A stretch of 64,000 bases of DNA, taken from the NCBI GenBank assembly GCA_963528625.1, contig CAURVQ010000005.1, positions 1-64,000 of the forward strand, written 5' to 3'. The notes below the pieces were generated by a model. It saw only the letters and a program-made list of their open reading frames with translations, made no database searches and was not told the DNA's origin. The stretch is from CALHVR01 sp963528625. Its GTDB lineage: Bacteria; Fusobacteriota; Fusobacteriia; Fusobacteriales; Leptotrichiaceae. The position numbers and the translations under genes were made by a program. This document shows, piece by piece, positions 15,654-25,398 of the stretch (its first letter is position 1; every line of letters begins with the position of its first letter).

Positions 15654-18311
15654 TTATTTATATAAATTAATTGATTCTTTAAATTTAGCAATTTTTGTTT
15701 CTAATTCTTCTTTTATCGCATTTTCTTTATCAATTACAGCTTTCGGTGCTTTAGATACAAAGGCTTCATTTGATAATTTTCCTAAAACTCTATCTAATTC
15801 TTTTTGAGTTTTTTCAATATCTTTTTCTAATTTAGCTATTTCTTTTTCTTTGTCAATCAAATCAGCTATTGGAATATAAATTTCTGTTGTTTCAACTAAT
15901 TTAAACCCAACTAATTTAGGTATCACTGTATTAAATTCATATTTTTCAACATTTGCTAATTTATCTAAAATTTTTGCATTATTTTCTAATATAGTCTTTT
16001 CATTTTCATTTACAGTTTTAAATATTACTTCAATTTTTTTAGCTGGAGATACATTAGCTTCCCCTCTTATATTTCTTATTGCTGATACAATTTCTTTTAA
16101 GAACTCAAATTCTTTTTCTACTGTCACATCAATTTCGTTTATTTCATTTTCTGTTACTTTAGGAAGTTGTGAAATCATAATTGATTCTCCTTCAATTCCT
16201 AATTTTTGCCAAATTTCTTCTGTTATAAACGGCATAAATGGATGTAATAATTTAAGTCCATTTTCTAACACATGTCTTAACACCCATTGTGCTGTAACTT
16301 TATCTACTCCAGCTTCCACTCCGTAAACTCTTGTTTTTGCTATTTCAACATACCAGTCACAGAAATCCCCTCTAAAGAATTCATAAGCTACTTTAGCTGC
16401 ATTGTCTAACTCATAATTTTCCATATATTCATTTATTGCTTTTATTGCTTTCAATTCTTTTCTTAAAATCCATTTGTCTTCTAATTTTAATTCTAACTTG
16501 TCAACTGTTGTAGCTGTATCAAAGTCCTCTAAATTAGATAATACAAATCTTGATGCATTCCAAACTTTATTTGCAAAAGTTGAACCCATTTCAAGTAATT
16601 TTTCTGAAAAATGAATGTCTTGTCCTTGAGAAGTATTATACAAGAAACTAAATCTTATAGCATCTGCTCCATATTTATCAATTAAATCTAACGGATCAGG
16701 TGAATTTCCTAATGATTTAGACATTTTTCTACCTTTTTCATCTCTAATAATTCCGTGTAAGTACACATAATTAAACGGTATTTCGTCTGTTATATATAAA
16801 CTCATCATAACCATTCTTGCAACCCAGAAAAATAAAATGTCTGCCCCTGTCACTAACGCATTTGTTGGGAAAAATTTATCAAATTCTGGAGTTTTTTCAG
16901 GCCAACCTAATGTTGAAAAAGACCATAACGCTGATGAAAACCAAGTGTCTAGCACATCAGTTTCTTCTCTTAAAACAATATCTTTCCCAAATTTTTCCTT
17001 AGCTTGTGCTTGAGCTTCTTCCAAGTTTTTTGCTACGAATACTGTTCCATCCGGAGCATAATATGCCGGTATTCTATGCCCCCACCAAATTTGTCTTGAA
17101 ATTGTCCAATCTCTAATATTTTCTAACCAATTATAGTATACTTTTTCCCATCTTTTCGGTGTTATTTGAACTTGTCCATCTTTTACTACTTCTAAAGCTC
17201 TTTTTGCTAACGGCTCCATTTTTACAAACCATTGTGTTGACACTCTTGGTTCTATAATTGTCCCACATCTATAACAATGTCCAACAGCATTTTTATGTTC
17301 TTTTACTCCTACTAAAAGTCCTTGTTCTTCCAAGTCAGCCAATATTGCTTTTCTAGCTGCAAATCTTTCTAATCCTTGATATTTCCCTCCATTTTCATTA
17401 ATGTGTGCATCTTCCGTGAAAATGTTTAAAAACTCAAGTCCTGTTCTTTTAGCTACTTCAAAGTCATTAGGGTCATGCGATGGAGTCATTTTAACTACTC
17501 CTGTTCCAAATTCCATATCTACATATTCATCAGCAACTATTGGTATCTCTCTATTCATTAACGGTAAAATTACTGTTTTTCCAATTAAGTGTTTATATCT
17601 TTCATCATTTGGATTTACTGCAACTCCCGTATCTCCTAACATAGTTTCAGGCCTTGTAGTTGCAATTACAAAAACTTCATCACTATCTTTTACAGGGTAT
17701 CTTATTTCCCAAATTTTTCCATTTTTTTCCTCATGATCCACTTCATCGTCTGCTAAAGCTGTCTTATCTTTAGGACACCAGTTTACAATATATTCTCCTC
17801 TATAAATTAGTCCGTCATTATAAAGTTTTATAAATACTTCTTTTACTGCTTCTGAAAGACCTTCATCCATAGTAAATCTTTCTCTATCCCAATCAAGTGA
17901 AACTCCCAATTTTCTTAATTGTTTCGTTATTAATCCACCATGCTTTTCTTTCCATTCCCAAGTTTTTTTCAAGAACTCTTCTCTTCCAATTTCTTCTTTA
18001 GAAGTTCCTTGATCAGCTAACATTCTTTCAACTTTATTTTGTGTTGCAATCCCAGCATGGTCCATTCCCGGCATCCATAAAGCTTCAAATCCTGTCATTC
18101 TTTTATATCTTATAATCGTATCTTGTATTGCATTGTTTAACATATGCCCCATGTGCAATATTCCTGTTACATTTGGGGGAGGAATAACTATTGAATATCC
18201 CGGTTTTTCACTATTATGTTGTGCATTAAAATAGCCTTTTTCTTCCCATATTTTATACCATTTATCTTCTATTTCTCTTGGCGAGTATGTTTTACTTAAT
18301 TCTTTGCTCAT
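15654..18311 (-). CDS. valS: Valine-tRNA ligase
   Basis: An 885-residue class I aminoacyl-tRNA synthetase charging tRNA-Val. Motifs: HIGH box variant HMGH inside PPPNVTGILHMGHMLN (residue about 45), the editing domain with TTRPETMLGDTGVAVNP, DVLDTWFSSALWSFSTLGWP and KMSKS in GRKMSKSLGNSPDPLDLI. These are followed by the anticodon-binding region and the C-terminal coiled-coil arm (about 820-885, KEKEIAKLEKDIEKTQKELDRV). Full length for the family. It has its own promoter (18354-18382); no T-box leader is present. Confidence 0.97.
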   Translation of the reverse strand: MSKELSKTYSPREIEDKWYKIWEEKGYFNAQHNSEKPGYSIVIPPPNVTGILHMGHMLNNAIQDTIIRYKRMTGFEALWMPGMDHAGIATQNKVERMLADQGTSKEEIGREEFLKKTWEWKEKHGGLITKQLRKLGVSLDWDRERFTMDEGLSEAVKEVFIKLYNDGLIYRGEYIVNWCPKDKTALADDEVDHEEKNGKIWEIRYPVKDSDEVFVIATTRPETMLGDTGVAVNPNDERYKHLIGKTVILPLMNREIPIVADEYVDMEFGTGVVKMTPSHDPNDFEVAKRTGLEFLNIFTEDAHINENGGKYQGLERFAARKAILADLEEQGLLVGVKEHKNAVGHCYRCGTIIEPRVSTQWFVKMEPLAKRALEVVKDGQVQITPKRWEKVYYNWLENIRDWTISRQIWWGHRIPAYYAPDGTVFVAKNLEEAQAQAKEKFGKDIVLREETDVLDTWFSSALWSFSTLGWPEKTPEFDKFFPTNALVTGADILFFWVARMVMMSLYITDEIPFNYVYLHGIIRDEKGRKMSKSLGNSPDPLDLIDKYGADAIRFSFLYNTSQGQDIHFSEKLLEMGSTFANKVWNASRFVLSNLEDFDTATTVDKLELKLEDKWILRKELKAIKAINEYMENYELDNAAKVAYEFFRGDFCDWYVEIAKTRVYGVEAGVDKVTAQWVLRHVLENGLKLLHPFMPFITEEIWQKLGIEGESIMISQLPKVTENEINEIDVTVEKEFEFLKEIVSAIRNIRGEANVSPAKKIEVIFKTVNENEKTILENNAKILDKLANVEKYEFNTVIPKLVGFKLVETTEIYIPIADLIDKEKEIAKLEKDIEKTQKELDRVLGKLSNEAFVSKAPKAVIDKENAIKEELETKIAKFKESINLYK

Positions 18312-18353
18312 TGCTTAAACTCCTTAGTTTTTCTATTAATCTTTATTTATATT

Positions 18354-18382
18354 ATTTTACCACAATTAAATTTTTTTTTCTA
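18354..18382 (-). promoter_or_regulatory. Promoter of valS
   Basis: Minus strand TAGAAA (18377-18382), 17-nt spacer ending TGG, TAAAAT (18354-18359): a weak -35 with an extended -10, about 43 bp before the start codon at 18311. Confidence 0.5.
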
Positions 18383-18440
18383 TTACTTTAATAAATTTCT
18401 ATATACTAATAATTTTTATTTTCTCATATTCTCAAATAAA

Positions 18441-18464
18441 AAAGGATAAGAAAAATTCTTACCC
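18441..18464 (-). terminator. Terminator of the murE-potD-like unit
   Basis: A 9-bp stem with one mismatch (18444-18452 with 18456-18464, loop of three) followed on the minus strand by TTTTTT. It lies 43 bp after the stop of the polyamine-binding protein gene. Confidence 0.75.
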
Positions 18465-18506
18465 TCTCTCATATTTCATTTATTCTAATATTAATAATTT
18501 CTATTT

Positions 18507-19556
18507 TTAATGTGATAACTTAACTTCATTCCAAATTTTATCGTGTTTTTCTTTAGCTTCATCTGATAAAGCCCCCGGCAATTTAGAATTTTCTACTAAT
18601 TGCTCTTTATTTACAATCGCTTTAACTTTTGTATTCGCTTCTACTCCTTTTATTACAGACGGTGCTTTAAATTGTTCAAATACTTTAACAAAATTTTCAG
18701 GTCTATATAAATATTCTAAAAATTTATAAGCATTTTCTTTATTTGAAGAATTTTTTACAATCGCCATACTATCAATATACATCATAGCTCCTTTTGGTAT
18801 GAAATAATCAAAGTTTGAATACTCATCTTCCTCTAATTCTCCAAATACATTTTCTGCATATCCGTGTGCGGCATAAAATTCTCCAGTAGCTACACTTTTT
18901 CCGAATGCCGTTGCATCAAATTTTGCTAAATTTCTTTTCCATTCAATTAATTTATTTTTAGCTTCTTCTAGCTCCTTATCATTAACGCTATCTGACGGAT
19001 AACCTAAATACTGCAATGTTGCTCCTAATGTTTCTCTTCCATCATCTAGCATTGTCATTTTTCCTTTATATTGTTGCAATCCAAATATATCAAATGACTT
19101 TGGATAATCTTTCATAAATTTTTTGTTTACTGCTATTCCTGTCGCATTATAGCTGTAAGGAATAGAATATTGTAAGCCATCATCATAAATTTTTGATAAT
19201 TCCATCAAATTTAAACTCTCATCAAAATTTTCAAAAGTTTTACCTAATTTAGATTTATCTAATTTTTCTAATAATCCATTTTTTATTAAAATATCTACAA
19301 AATCCGTAGACGGAGATACAATGTCAAACCCTTTTGCTCCAGACATTAACTTTGTCATCATTACATCATTACTATCATAATAACTAAGATTAACTTTAAT
19401 TCCTGTTTCTTTTTCAAAATTATCTATTACTTCTTGTGGAATAAAATATGTCCAAGTATAAATATTTAGCTCTTTACTGCCCGAACCTTCTGTTTTTTTC
19501 CCTCCACAAGCTAACACTAAAACTAGCATACTTAATAATAAAATTACTTTTTTCAT
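18507..19556 (-). CDS. Spermidine/putrescine-type substrate-binding lipoprotein (PotD-like)
   Basis: A 349-residue lipoprotein (signal 1-16, lipobox LVLAC) followed by a bacterial extracellular solute-binding fold. PotD-like features include ELNIYTWTYFIPQEVIDNFEKETGIKVNLSYYDSND at the mature N terminus and GFDIVSPSTDFVDILIKNGLLEKLD. The rest of a pot operon (ATPase and two permeases) is not nearby: murE lies upstream and valS downstream. It is therefore an orphan binding protein that must use a transporter encoded elsewhere. Polyamine preference is inferred from the family. Confidence 0.85.
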   Translation of the reverse strand: MKKVILLLSMLVLVLACGGKKTEGSGSKELNIYTWTYFIPQEVIDNFEKETGIKVNLSYYDSNDVMMTKLMSGAKGFDIVSPSTDFVDILIKNGLLEKLDKSKLGKTFENFDESLNLMELSKIYDDGLQYSIPYSYNATGIAVNKKFMKDYPKSFDIFGLQQYKGKMTMLDDGRETLGATLQYLGYPSDSVNDKELEEAKNKLIEWKRNLAKFDATAFGKSVATGEFYAAHGYAENVFGELEEDEYSNFDYFIPKGAMMYIDSMAIVKNSSNKENAYKFLEYLYRPENFVKVFEQFKAPSVIKGVEANTKVKAIVNKEQLVENSKLPGALSDEAKEKHDKIWNEVKLSH

Positions 19557-19579
19557 CTTACCTCCTATTATTTGAATTA

Positions 19580-21079
19580 TTATAAATATTTTCTTACTAC
19601 TTCTCTATCATCAAAATGGATTTTTTCTTTTCCAATAATTTGATAATTTTCATGACCTTTTCCTGCTATAAGTAAACTATCACCCATTTTTACTAATTTT
19701 TGTACTGCAAATTTTATTGCTTCTTCTCTATCTTCTATTATAACATATTTTTCATTAGAATATGCTATTTCTTTTAATCCTACTTCAATTTGTTCCAATA
19801 TTTTTTTAGGATCTTCAGTTCTTGGATTATCCGATGTAATAACAATAAAGTCACTAAATTTTGCTACAGCTTTTGCCATTTTAGGTCTTTTTTTATTATC
19901 TCTATCTCCACCTGCTCCAAAAACTGTTATTATATTATTTTCTGTTATTTTTTTCAATGTTTGTCCTACATTTAAAAGTCCATCATCTGTATGTGCAAAA
20001 TCTACAACAATTCTTGCTTTTTTATCATTTTCTATTGTTTCAAATCTTCCCGGTACTGGTTTTAATTTTTGTATTTTCTCTAAGATTTCATCCATATCTA
20101 TTCCTAAAGATAATGCTGATCCAATACAAGTTAAAATATTATATAAATTATATTCTCCAACCAAATTTACATCTAAAATATAATCTTCAATATCTTCATT
20201 ATTATAACCGGTATTAACTCCATCATTTTTAGATTTACATCTAATATGTATTTTCATACCGTTATTTGTATAGTTAATTATTTTTCCACACAAATCATAA
20301 TCAAAATCTTTTTCACTAACAGAAATATATTTTTTTGGATTTTCAATATATATTTCATTTCCATATTTATCATCTACATTAATAATTCCTAATGCATCTC
20401 TTTTCATCATAGAGAATATTTTTTTCTTTGCCTTAAAATAATTTTCCATCGTTTTATGAAAATCTAAATGATCTTGTGTAAGATTGGTGAATATTGCAGA
20501 ATCAAATTTAAGCATATCAACACGACCTATCTCAAGTGCATGCGAGCTAACTTCCATTATAAAATACTCGACTCCTGCTTTAACACTTTCTGCCATTAAT
20601 TTTATAAGCTCTAATGATTCTGGTGTTGTATTTGTTGTTTCAAATTCTTTTTCTAATATTCTATTTCCTGTTGTACCTATTCTTGCTGTTTTTTTCAAAA
20701 TATTTTCTAAAATATAGCTACAAGTTGTTTTACCATTTGTTCCAGTTATTCCTATTATTTTCAACTTATTTTGTGGATAATCATAGTAATTTGAAGTAAT
20801 AATTCCTAAATGCTTTCTCACATTTTCTACTAAAATAAAAGTCACATCACCAATATTTTTAAATTGATTTATTTCAATATTTTTTTCTACAATTATCATT
20901 TTTGCACCATAATCTAATGCTTTTTGAATATAATCATGTCCATCAACTACAGCTCCAATCATCGCAACAAAAACATAATTTTCTTTTATTTTTCTTGAAT
21001 CAAATTCTATTCCCTCTATATTAAATTCTATTCCCTTTTTTAATTCTTTATAATTTACACTTTTTAAAATTTTATACAT
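19580..21079 (-). CDS. murE: UDP-MurNAc-tripeptide ligase
   Basis: A 499-residue Mur ligase that adds the third, diamino acid residue to the peptidoglycan stem peptide. The ATG at 21079 is preferred because the GTG nine bases upstream lies inside the Shine-Dalgarno AAGGTG. Motifs: FDSRKI near 28, P-loop GITGTNGKTT near 110, TNTTPES, EVSSHALEIGRVD, FTNLTQDHLDFHKTMENY (carbamylated Lys in FKAKKK), GRFE and DNPRTEDP. The DNPR motif is the signature of meso-diaminopimelate-type enzymes. Some fusobacteria use the related meso-lanthionine at this position, so the actual residue is open. Confidence 0.94.
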   Translation of the reverse strand: MYKILKSVNYKELKKGIEFNIEGIEFDSRKIKENYVFVAMIGAVVDGHDYIQKALDYGAKMIIVEKNIEINQFKNIGDVTFILVENVRKHLGIITSNYYDYPQNKLKIIGITGTNGKTTCSYILENILKKTARIGTTGNRILEKEFETTNTTPESLELIKLMAESVKAGVEYFIMEVSSHALEIGRVDMLKFDSAIFTNLTQDHLDFHKTMENYFKAKKKIFSMMKRDALGIINVDDKYGNEIYIENPKKYISVSEKDFDYDLCGKIINYTNNGMKIHIRCKSKNDGVNTGYNNEDIEDYILDVNLVGEYNLYNILTCIGSALSLGIDMDEILEKIQKLKPVPGRFETIENDKKARIVVDFAHTDDGLLNVGQTLKKITENNIITVFGAGGDRDNKKRPKMAKAVAKFSDFIVITSDNPRTEDPKKILEQIEVGLKEIAYSNEKYVIIEDREEAIKFAVQKLVKMGDSLLIAGKGHENYQIIGKEKIHFDDREVVRKYL

Positions 21080-21160
21080 TATAAACACCTTCTTAAATTC
21101 GTCATGATGTATTTTAATATTTTAAAAAAAATACTTTTTAAATACATTCATTTACTATTT

Positions 21161-21190
21161 AAAAAAAGAACCATCAATTATGATGGTTCC
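21161..21190 (-). terminator. Terminator of the OmpA porin gene
   Basis: A 9-bp perfect stem (21168-21176 with 21181-21189; gaaccatca/tgatggttc) with a 4-nt loop and seven T residues on the minus strand, directly after the ompA-like gene. Confidence 0.88.
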
Positions 21191-21218
21191 AGTATCTATC
21201 ATTTCATAATTTTATTAA

Positions 21219-22310
21219 TTATTTAACGAAATTTACATTTGTAAAATCAACATTGTTAAAGAATAATTCAACTCTTCTATTGTTGTATCTTCCTTCTACA
21301 GTTGCGTTAGTATCTGCCGGTTGAGTTAATCCTTTACCAGTAATTGTTCCAGTAGCTACTGAATCTTTTAATCCATATTCTCTTAATAATTTAGCAACAT
21401 TTTGTGCTCTTGCTACTGATAATTTTTGGTTATAAGCAGCTGATCCTGTTGAATCTGTATGTCCAACAAAGTTAATTGATCCACCTTCAGCGAATTGGTT
21501 AATTACATTAGCTATAGATTTTAAATCTGCTGCTTCTTGTGCATTAGGCTCTCTTCCATCTACTTTAAATCCTTTAATAACACATACTTTAGTGTCAGTT
21601 GAACAAGAGAATGGTAAAGCTACAGTATTATTAGTAATAGTTTTTACAACTGGTGCTGGTGTTGGTGCTGGTACTTGAACCGGTACTTCAACTACTTTTT
21701 CTACTATTTTTTCTACTACTCTATTTACTACTTTAGGTTGTCTATCATTTACTAATTTACCTAATCTGTATCCTACTCTAACTCCGTAAGTATCTAAATG
21801 ATTCCCTTTTGTATCTTTTGTTAAATTTTGTCTTTCATATAATCCTTCTACTGATAATGGCCCATGCTCAGTTCCTAATCCTGCAGCAAGGTATAATCCA
21901 CCTTTCTCATCTACTCCTGTTGCTACATCTGATACAAATCCATATCCTGCTCTACCTACTAAGTAAACAGCATCGTTTCCTGCTTTAGTTGTAACTAAAT
22001 TAAATTTACCTAAAGCATAAACTGGAAATGTTCTTAATACTTTAGTTGTTGGAGTAGCTTTTTCTCCTATTGCAGCCATTTTATCTGAGAATTTGTATTC
22101 AGCTCCTACTCCCCATTCAAATTCTCCTTGGTTATCAAAGATATACTCTAATCCAGCTACTGCTCCTTTAGTCATTTCTGTTTTATTATTTGCTGGAACA
22201 CTTAAATCAGTTAATGTTCTATTAAAGTCGTATCCAGCTTTAATTTGTATTTCAGAAGCTACTGCATTTAATGCTAATAAAGCTGTTCCTAATACTACTA
22301 ATTTTTTCAT
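21219..22310 (-). CDS. OmpA-family outer-membrane porin/adhesin
   Basis: A 363-residue outer-membrane protein: signal peptide 1-18; an eight-stranded beta-barrel (about 19-185, alternating strands such as QIKAGYDFNRTL, GLEYIFDNQGEFEWGVGAEYKF, TYGVRVGYRLGKL); a Val/Pro linker (VEKIVEKVVEVPVQVPAPTPAPV); and a C-terminal OmpA domain with FVGHTDSTGSAAYNQKLSVAR and NNRRVELFF. After the domain comes a NVDFTNVNFVK tail shared with the protein at 3832-4632. Fusobacterial OmpA homologs of this design are major surface proteins. A strong promoter lies at 22363-22391. Confidence 0.92.
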   Translation of the reverse strand: MKKLVVLGTALLALNAVASEIQIKAGYDFNRTLTDLSVPANNKTEMTKGAVAGLEYIFDNQGEFEWGVGAEYKFSDKMAAIGEKATPTTKVLRTFPVYALGKFNLVTTKAGNDAVYLVGRAGYGFVSDVATGVDEKGGLYLAAGLGTEHGPLSVEGLYERQNLTKDTKGNHLDTYGVRVGYRLGKLVNDRQPKVVNRVVEKIVEKVVEVPVQVPAPTPAPVVKTITNNTVALPFSCSTDTKVCVIKGFKVDGREPNAQEAADLKSIANVINQFAEGGSINFVGHTDSTGSAAYNQKLSVARAQNVAKLLREYGLKDSVATGTITGKGLTQPADTNATVEGRYNNRRVELFFNNVDFTNVNFVK

Positions 22311-22362
22311 ATTGTTTTCCTCCTAAATTAAATTTTTTAAAATTATCTAACCTTCTTTATTT

Positions 22363-22391
22363 ATTTTATCACACTATACAAAAAAAATCAA
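22363..22391 (-). promoter_or_regulatory. Promoter of the OmpA porin gene
   Basis: Minus strand TTGATT (22386-22391), 17-nt spacer ending TGA, TAAAAT (22363-22368). It is set in the short gap after glyS, so the porin is transcribed independently of the synthetase genes. Confidence 0.7.
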
Positions 22392-22401
22392 CTTTTTTAT
22401 T

Positions 22402-24435
22402 TTAAATACTTAGTATTTCTTTGCATAAACTATTTAATTTTTGTAATGTTGCAATTCTATTGTTTTTAATTTTAATATTTTCAGCATTTATTATTACTTT
22501 ATCAAAATAATTATTTATAACATTTGCACTATTTAATAATTTTTCTGTATGTGCTTCAAACTCAATATCTCTTGTTTTTTCTAATTCTATAATTAAAGTA
22601 TATATTACTTTTTCTTCATCTTTTTCAAATAAATTTTCATCTATAATTAAAGTTTCTTTATTATCTTTAACTATATTTTTTATTCTTTTTAATAAATTTA
22701 CTAATATTTCAAAATTTTCTGTTTTAGATAATTGTAATAATACATTTAATTTCTTATCTAATTTAACTATATTATTTTCCAAATTAATTTCATACGAAAT
22801 TAATTCTTTACTATAATTTTCTCCTAAAACATTACCTATTCTTTGTTTAAACAAGTCTATAATATTTATTACAACATCTTCATTTACTAAAACTTTTTTG
22901 TCTGAACTAAAAATTTCATACGCTTTTTGTACTAAGTCTTTATAATTTATATCTAATTTTGAATTTAATGCAACTTGTACAATCCCCTGAATCGCACGTC
23001 TTAAAGCGTAAGGATCTTTTGAACTTGTCGGTTTTAGTCCAACAGAAAAACATCCTACAACTGTATCTATTTTATCTGCAATTCCTGCAATCGCACCTTC
23101 TAGTGTTGTTGGCAAACTATCTCCTTGATATCTAGGCAAATAATGTTCAAATATTCCTAAAGCTACGTCCTTGTTTTCTCCTTGTTTTTCAGCATAAACT
23201 AAACCCATAAATCCTTGTAATTTAGTAAATTCTTTCTCATTAATTACATTTGAAACTAAATCTGCTTTTGCCAATTCTATCGTTCTTAAAATATTATTTT
23301 CTTTTACTTCAAGCCCTAAATCTTTCACTAAATATTTTGCTATTTGTTTACTTCTTTCCACTTTCTCATAAATTGTTCCCATATCTTTTTGGAATGTTAC
23401 TTCTTTTAATTTCTCTACATTTGAAGCAAAATCATTTTTTAAGTCTTCATCAAAGAAAAATTTAGCGTCTGCAAGTCTTGGCTCTATAACTTTTTCATTT
23501 CCAAGTTTTACTGTTTCCGAGTATTCTGGTGCATTTCTAATCACTACAAATTTATTTGTTAATTTACCATTTTTATCTTTTACCGGAAAATATCTTTGGT
23601 GAGTTTCCATTGTTATTGTGATAATATCTTCAGGTAAGGCTAAGTAATCTTTATTAAACTCTCCTTTTATTGCATATGGATATTCTACTAAATTTACTAC
23701 TTCTTCAAGTAAATAATTATTTACAATCGTAACATCTCCATCTTTTTCACAATTTTCTTTTACACTATTTAAAATAGCTTGTTTTCTTTCATCTTTTTTT
23801 GCTAACACAAAGTTTTCTTTTAAAATTTCAGCATATTTACAAGGTTGTGTTATTTCAACATCTTGTGATGCAAAATATCTCATTCCTCTACTTTTATTTC
23901 CACCTTTTAATCCTTCAAACTCAAATGGTAAAATTTCTTTTCCTAACATTGTGACAAACCATTTTATTGGTCTTGCAAATCTAAAAGTTCTATTTGACCA
24001 TTTCATCGTTTTTTCAAATTCAATTTTTTTAACTACATTTACTAATAATTCAGGCAATACTTCTTTCGTACTTTTACCTTGAACAAATTGCTCGATAGAA
24101 ATATATTTACCTTTTTCATTTTCAATTATTTTTACATCAGATTCTGTTGCTCCTTGCGATTTTATAAATCCTTCTCCCGCTTTAGTTAAAACTCCATCTT
24201 TATATGCAATTTCTACCGAAGGCCCAACACTTTTTTTATCTAAATCCGTTTGTTTTTCAGCTATATCTTTTACTAAAATTGCCACTCTTCTTGGAGTGCT
24301 AAAAGATTCTATTTCTGTAAATGAAATTCTTTCTGCTTTCAATTCATTTTCAGCTATTTTTTTCAAATTACTTTCAGCTTCATCCACATATCTTGAAGGC
24401 AATTCTTCCAATCCTATTTCAAAAAGAAAATTCAT
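22402..24435 (-). CDS. glyS: Glycine-tRNA ligase beta subunit
   Basis: A 677-residue beta subunit of the bacterial alpha2-beta2 glycyl-tRNA synthetase. The N terminus MNFLFEIGLEELPSRYVDEAE is diagnostic. Other marks are the KTMKWSNRTFRFARPIKWFVTML block, METHQRYFPVKDKNGKL, and SSKDPYALRRAIQGIVQ followed by the HD-like and anticodon-binding regions. The subunit supplies tRNA recognition and needs the alpha subunit encoded 75 bases upstream. Length is normal for the family. Confidence 0.96.
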   Translation of the reverse strand: MNFLFEIGLEELPSRYVDEAESNLKKIAENELKAERISFTEIESFSTPRRVAILVKDIAEKQTDLDKKSVGPSVEIAYKDGVLTKAGEGFIKSQGATESDVKIIENEKGKYISIEQFVQGKSTKEVLPELLVNVVKKIEFEKTMKWSNRTFRFARPIKWFVTMLGKEILPFEFEGLKGGNKSRGMRYFASQDVEITQPCKYAEILKENFVLAKKDERKQAILNSVKENCEKDGDVTIVNNYLLEEVVNLVEYPYAIKGEFNKDYLALPEDIITITMETHQRYFPVKDKNGKLTNKFVVIRNAPEYSETVKLGNEKVIEPRLADAKFFFDEDLKNDFASNVEKLKEVTFQKDMGTIYEKVERSKQIAKYLVKDLGLEVKENNILRTIELAKADLVSNVINEKEFTKLQGFMGLVYAEKQGENKDVALGIFEHYLPRYQGDSLPTTLEGAIAGIADKIDTVVGCFSVGLKPTSSKDPYALRRAIQGIVQVALNSKLDINYKDLVQKAYEIFSSDKKVLVNEDVVINIIDLFKQRIGNVLGENYSKELISYEINLENNIVKLDKKLNVLLQLSKTENFEILVNLLKRIKNIVKDNKETLIIDENLFEKDEEKVIYTLIIELEKTRDIEFEAHTEKLLNSANVINNYFDKVIINAENIKIKNNRIATLQKLNSLCKEILSI

Positions 24436-24510
24436 TTTTCCTCCTAAAGTTTACTTTTTTAAGTTTCTCTCAAAAAAATAATATTTTATAAATTTACATT
24501 TATTAATCCT

Positions 24511-25380
24511 TTACTTCTTCAACAATGGATATCCTAAATTTTTTCTTATTTCAACAAATTGTTCTGCACAACCTTTTGCTAAATCTCTAACACGCAAAAT
24601 ATAAGACATTCTTTCTGTCGTACTTATTGCACCTCTTGCATCTAAATTGTTAAACGCGTGAGAACATTTCAATACATAATCATAAGCTGGTAAAACTAAT
24701 TTATGTTCTAAACAGTTTTTAGCTTCTTTTTCGTACATATCAAACAAATCAAAGTGCATTTTTACATCAGATACCTCAAAACTATATTTTGACATTTCAT
24801 ATTCGTATTGGTATCTTCTTTCTCCGTATTTCACGCCTTTTGTCCATTCTAAATCATAAACATTTTCTTTATTTTGTAAGTACAACGCTATTCTCTCAAG
24901 TCCGTATGTCAACTCTGCCGGAACAATATCAACTTCTAGTCCTCCAACTTGTTGGAAATAAGTAAATTGAGTGACTTCCATTCCATCAAGCCAAACTTCC
25001 CATCCAAGTCCCCAAGCTCCAAGCGTTGGACTTTCCCAGTTATCTTCTACAAATCTTATATCATGTTCTTTAGGATTAATTCCTAAAGCTACTAAACTTT
25101 CTAAATATAATTCTTGTATATTTTCTGGCGATGGTTTCATTATTACTTGAAATTGATGATGTTGATATACTCTATTTGGGTTTTCTCCATATCTTCCATC
25201 TTTTGGTCTTCTTGATGGCTCAACATACGCAACATTCCACGGCTCTGGTCCTAACGACATTAAAAATGTATCTGGATTAAATGTTCCTGCTCCAGTTTCT
25301 ACATCATAAGGATTTCCTATTACACAACCTTTTTCTCCCCAAAATTTTTGAAGAGTTAATATAATTTCCTGAAAAGTCAT
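24511..25380 (-). CDS. glyQ: Glycine-tRNA ligase alpha subunit
   Basis: A 289-residue catalytic alpha subunit. It starts MTFQEIILTLQKFWGEKGCVI and contains ETGAGTFNPDTFL, EPWNVAYVEPSRRPKDGRYGENPNR, FQVIMKPSP and GLEVDIVPAELTYGLERIA, all conserved class II glycyl-alpha features. Co-transcribed with lspA upstream (18-base gap) and glyS downstream. Confidence 0.97.
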   Translation of the reverse strand: MTFQEIILTLQKFWGEKGCVIGNPYDVETGAGTFNPDTFLMSLGPEPWNVAYVEPSRRPKDGRYGENPNRVYQHHQFQVIMKPSPENIQELYLESLVALGINPKEHDIRFVEDNWESPTLGAWGLGWEVWLDGMEVTQFTYFQQVGGLEVDIVPAELTYGLERIALYLQNKENVYDLEWTKGVKYGERRYQYEYEMSKYSFEVSDVKMHFDLFDMYEKEAKNCLEHKLVLPAYDYVLKCSHAFNNLDARGAISTTERMSYILRVRDLAKGCAEQFVEIRKNLGYPLLKK

Positions 25381-25398
25381 ATTTTTATCCTTTCATTA

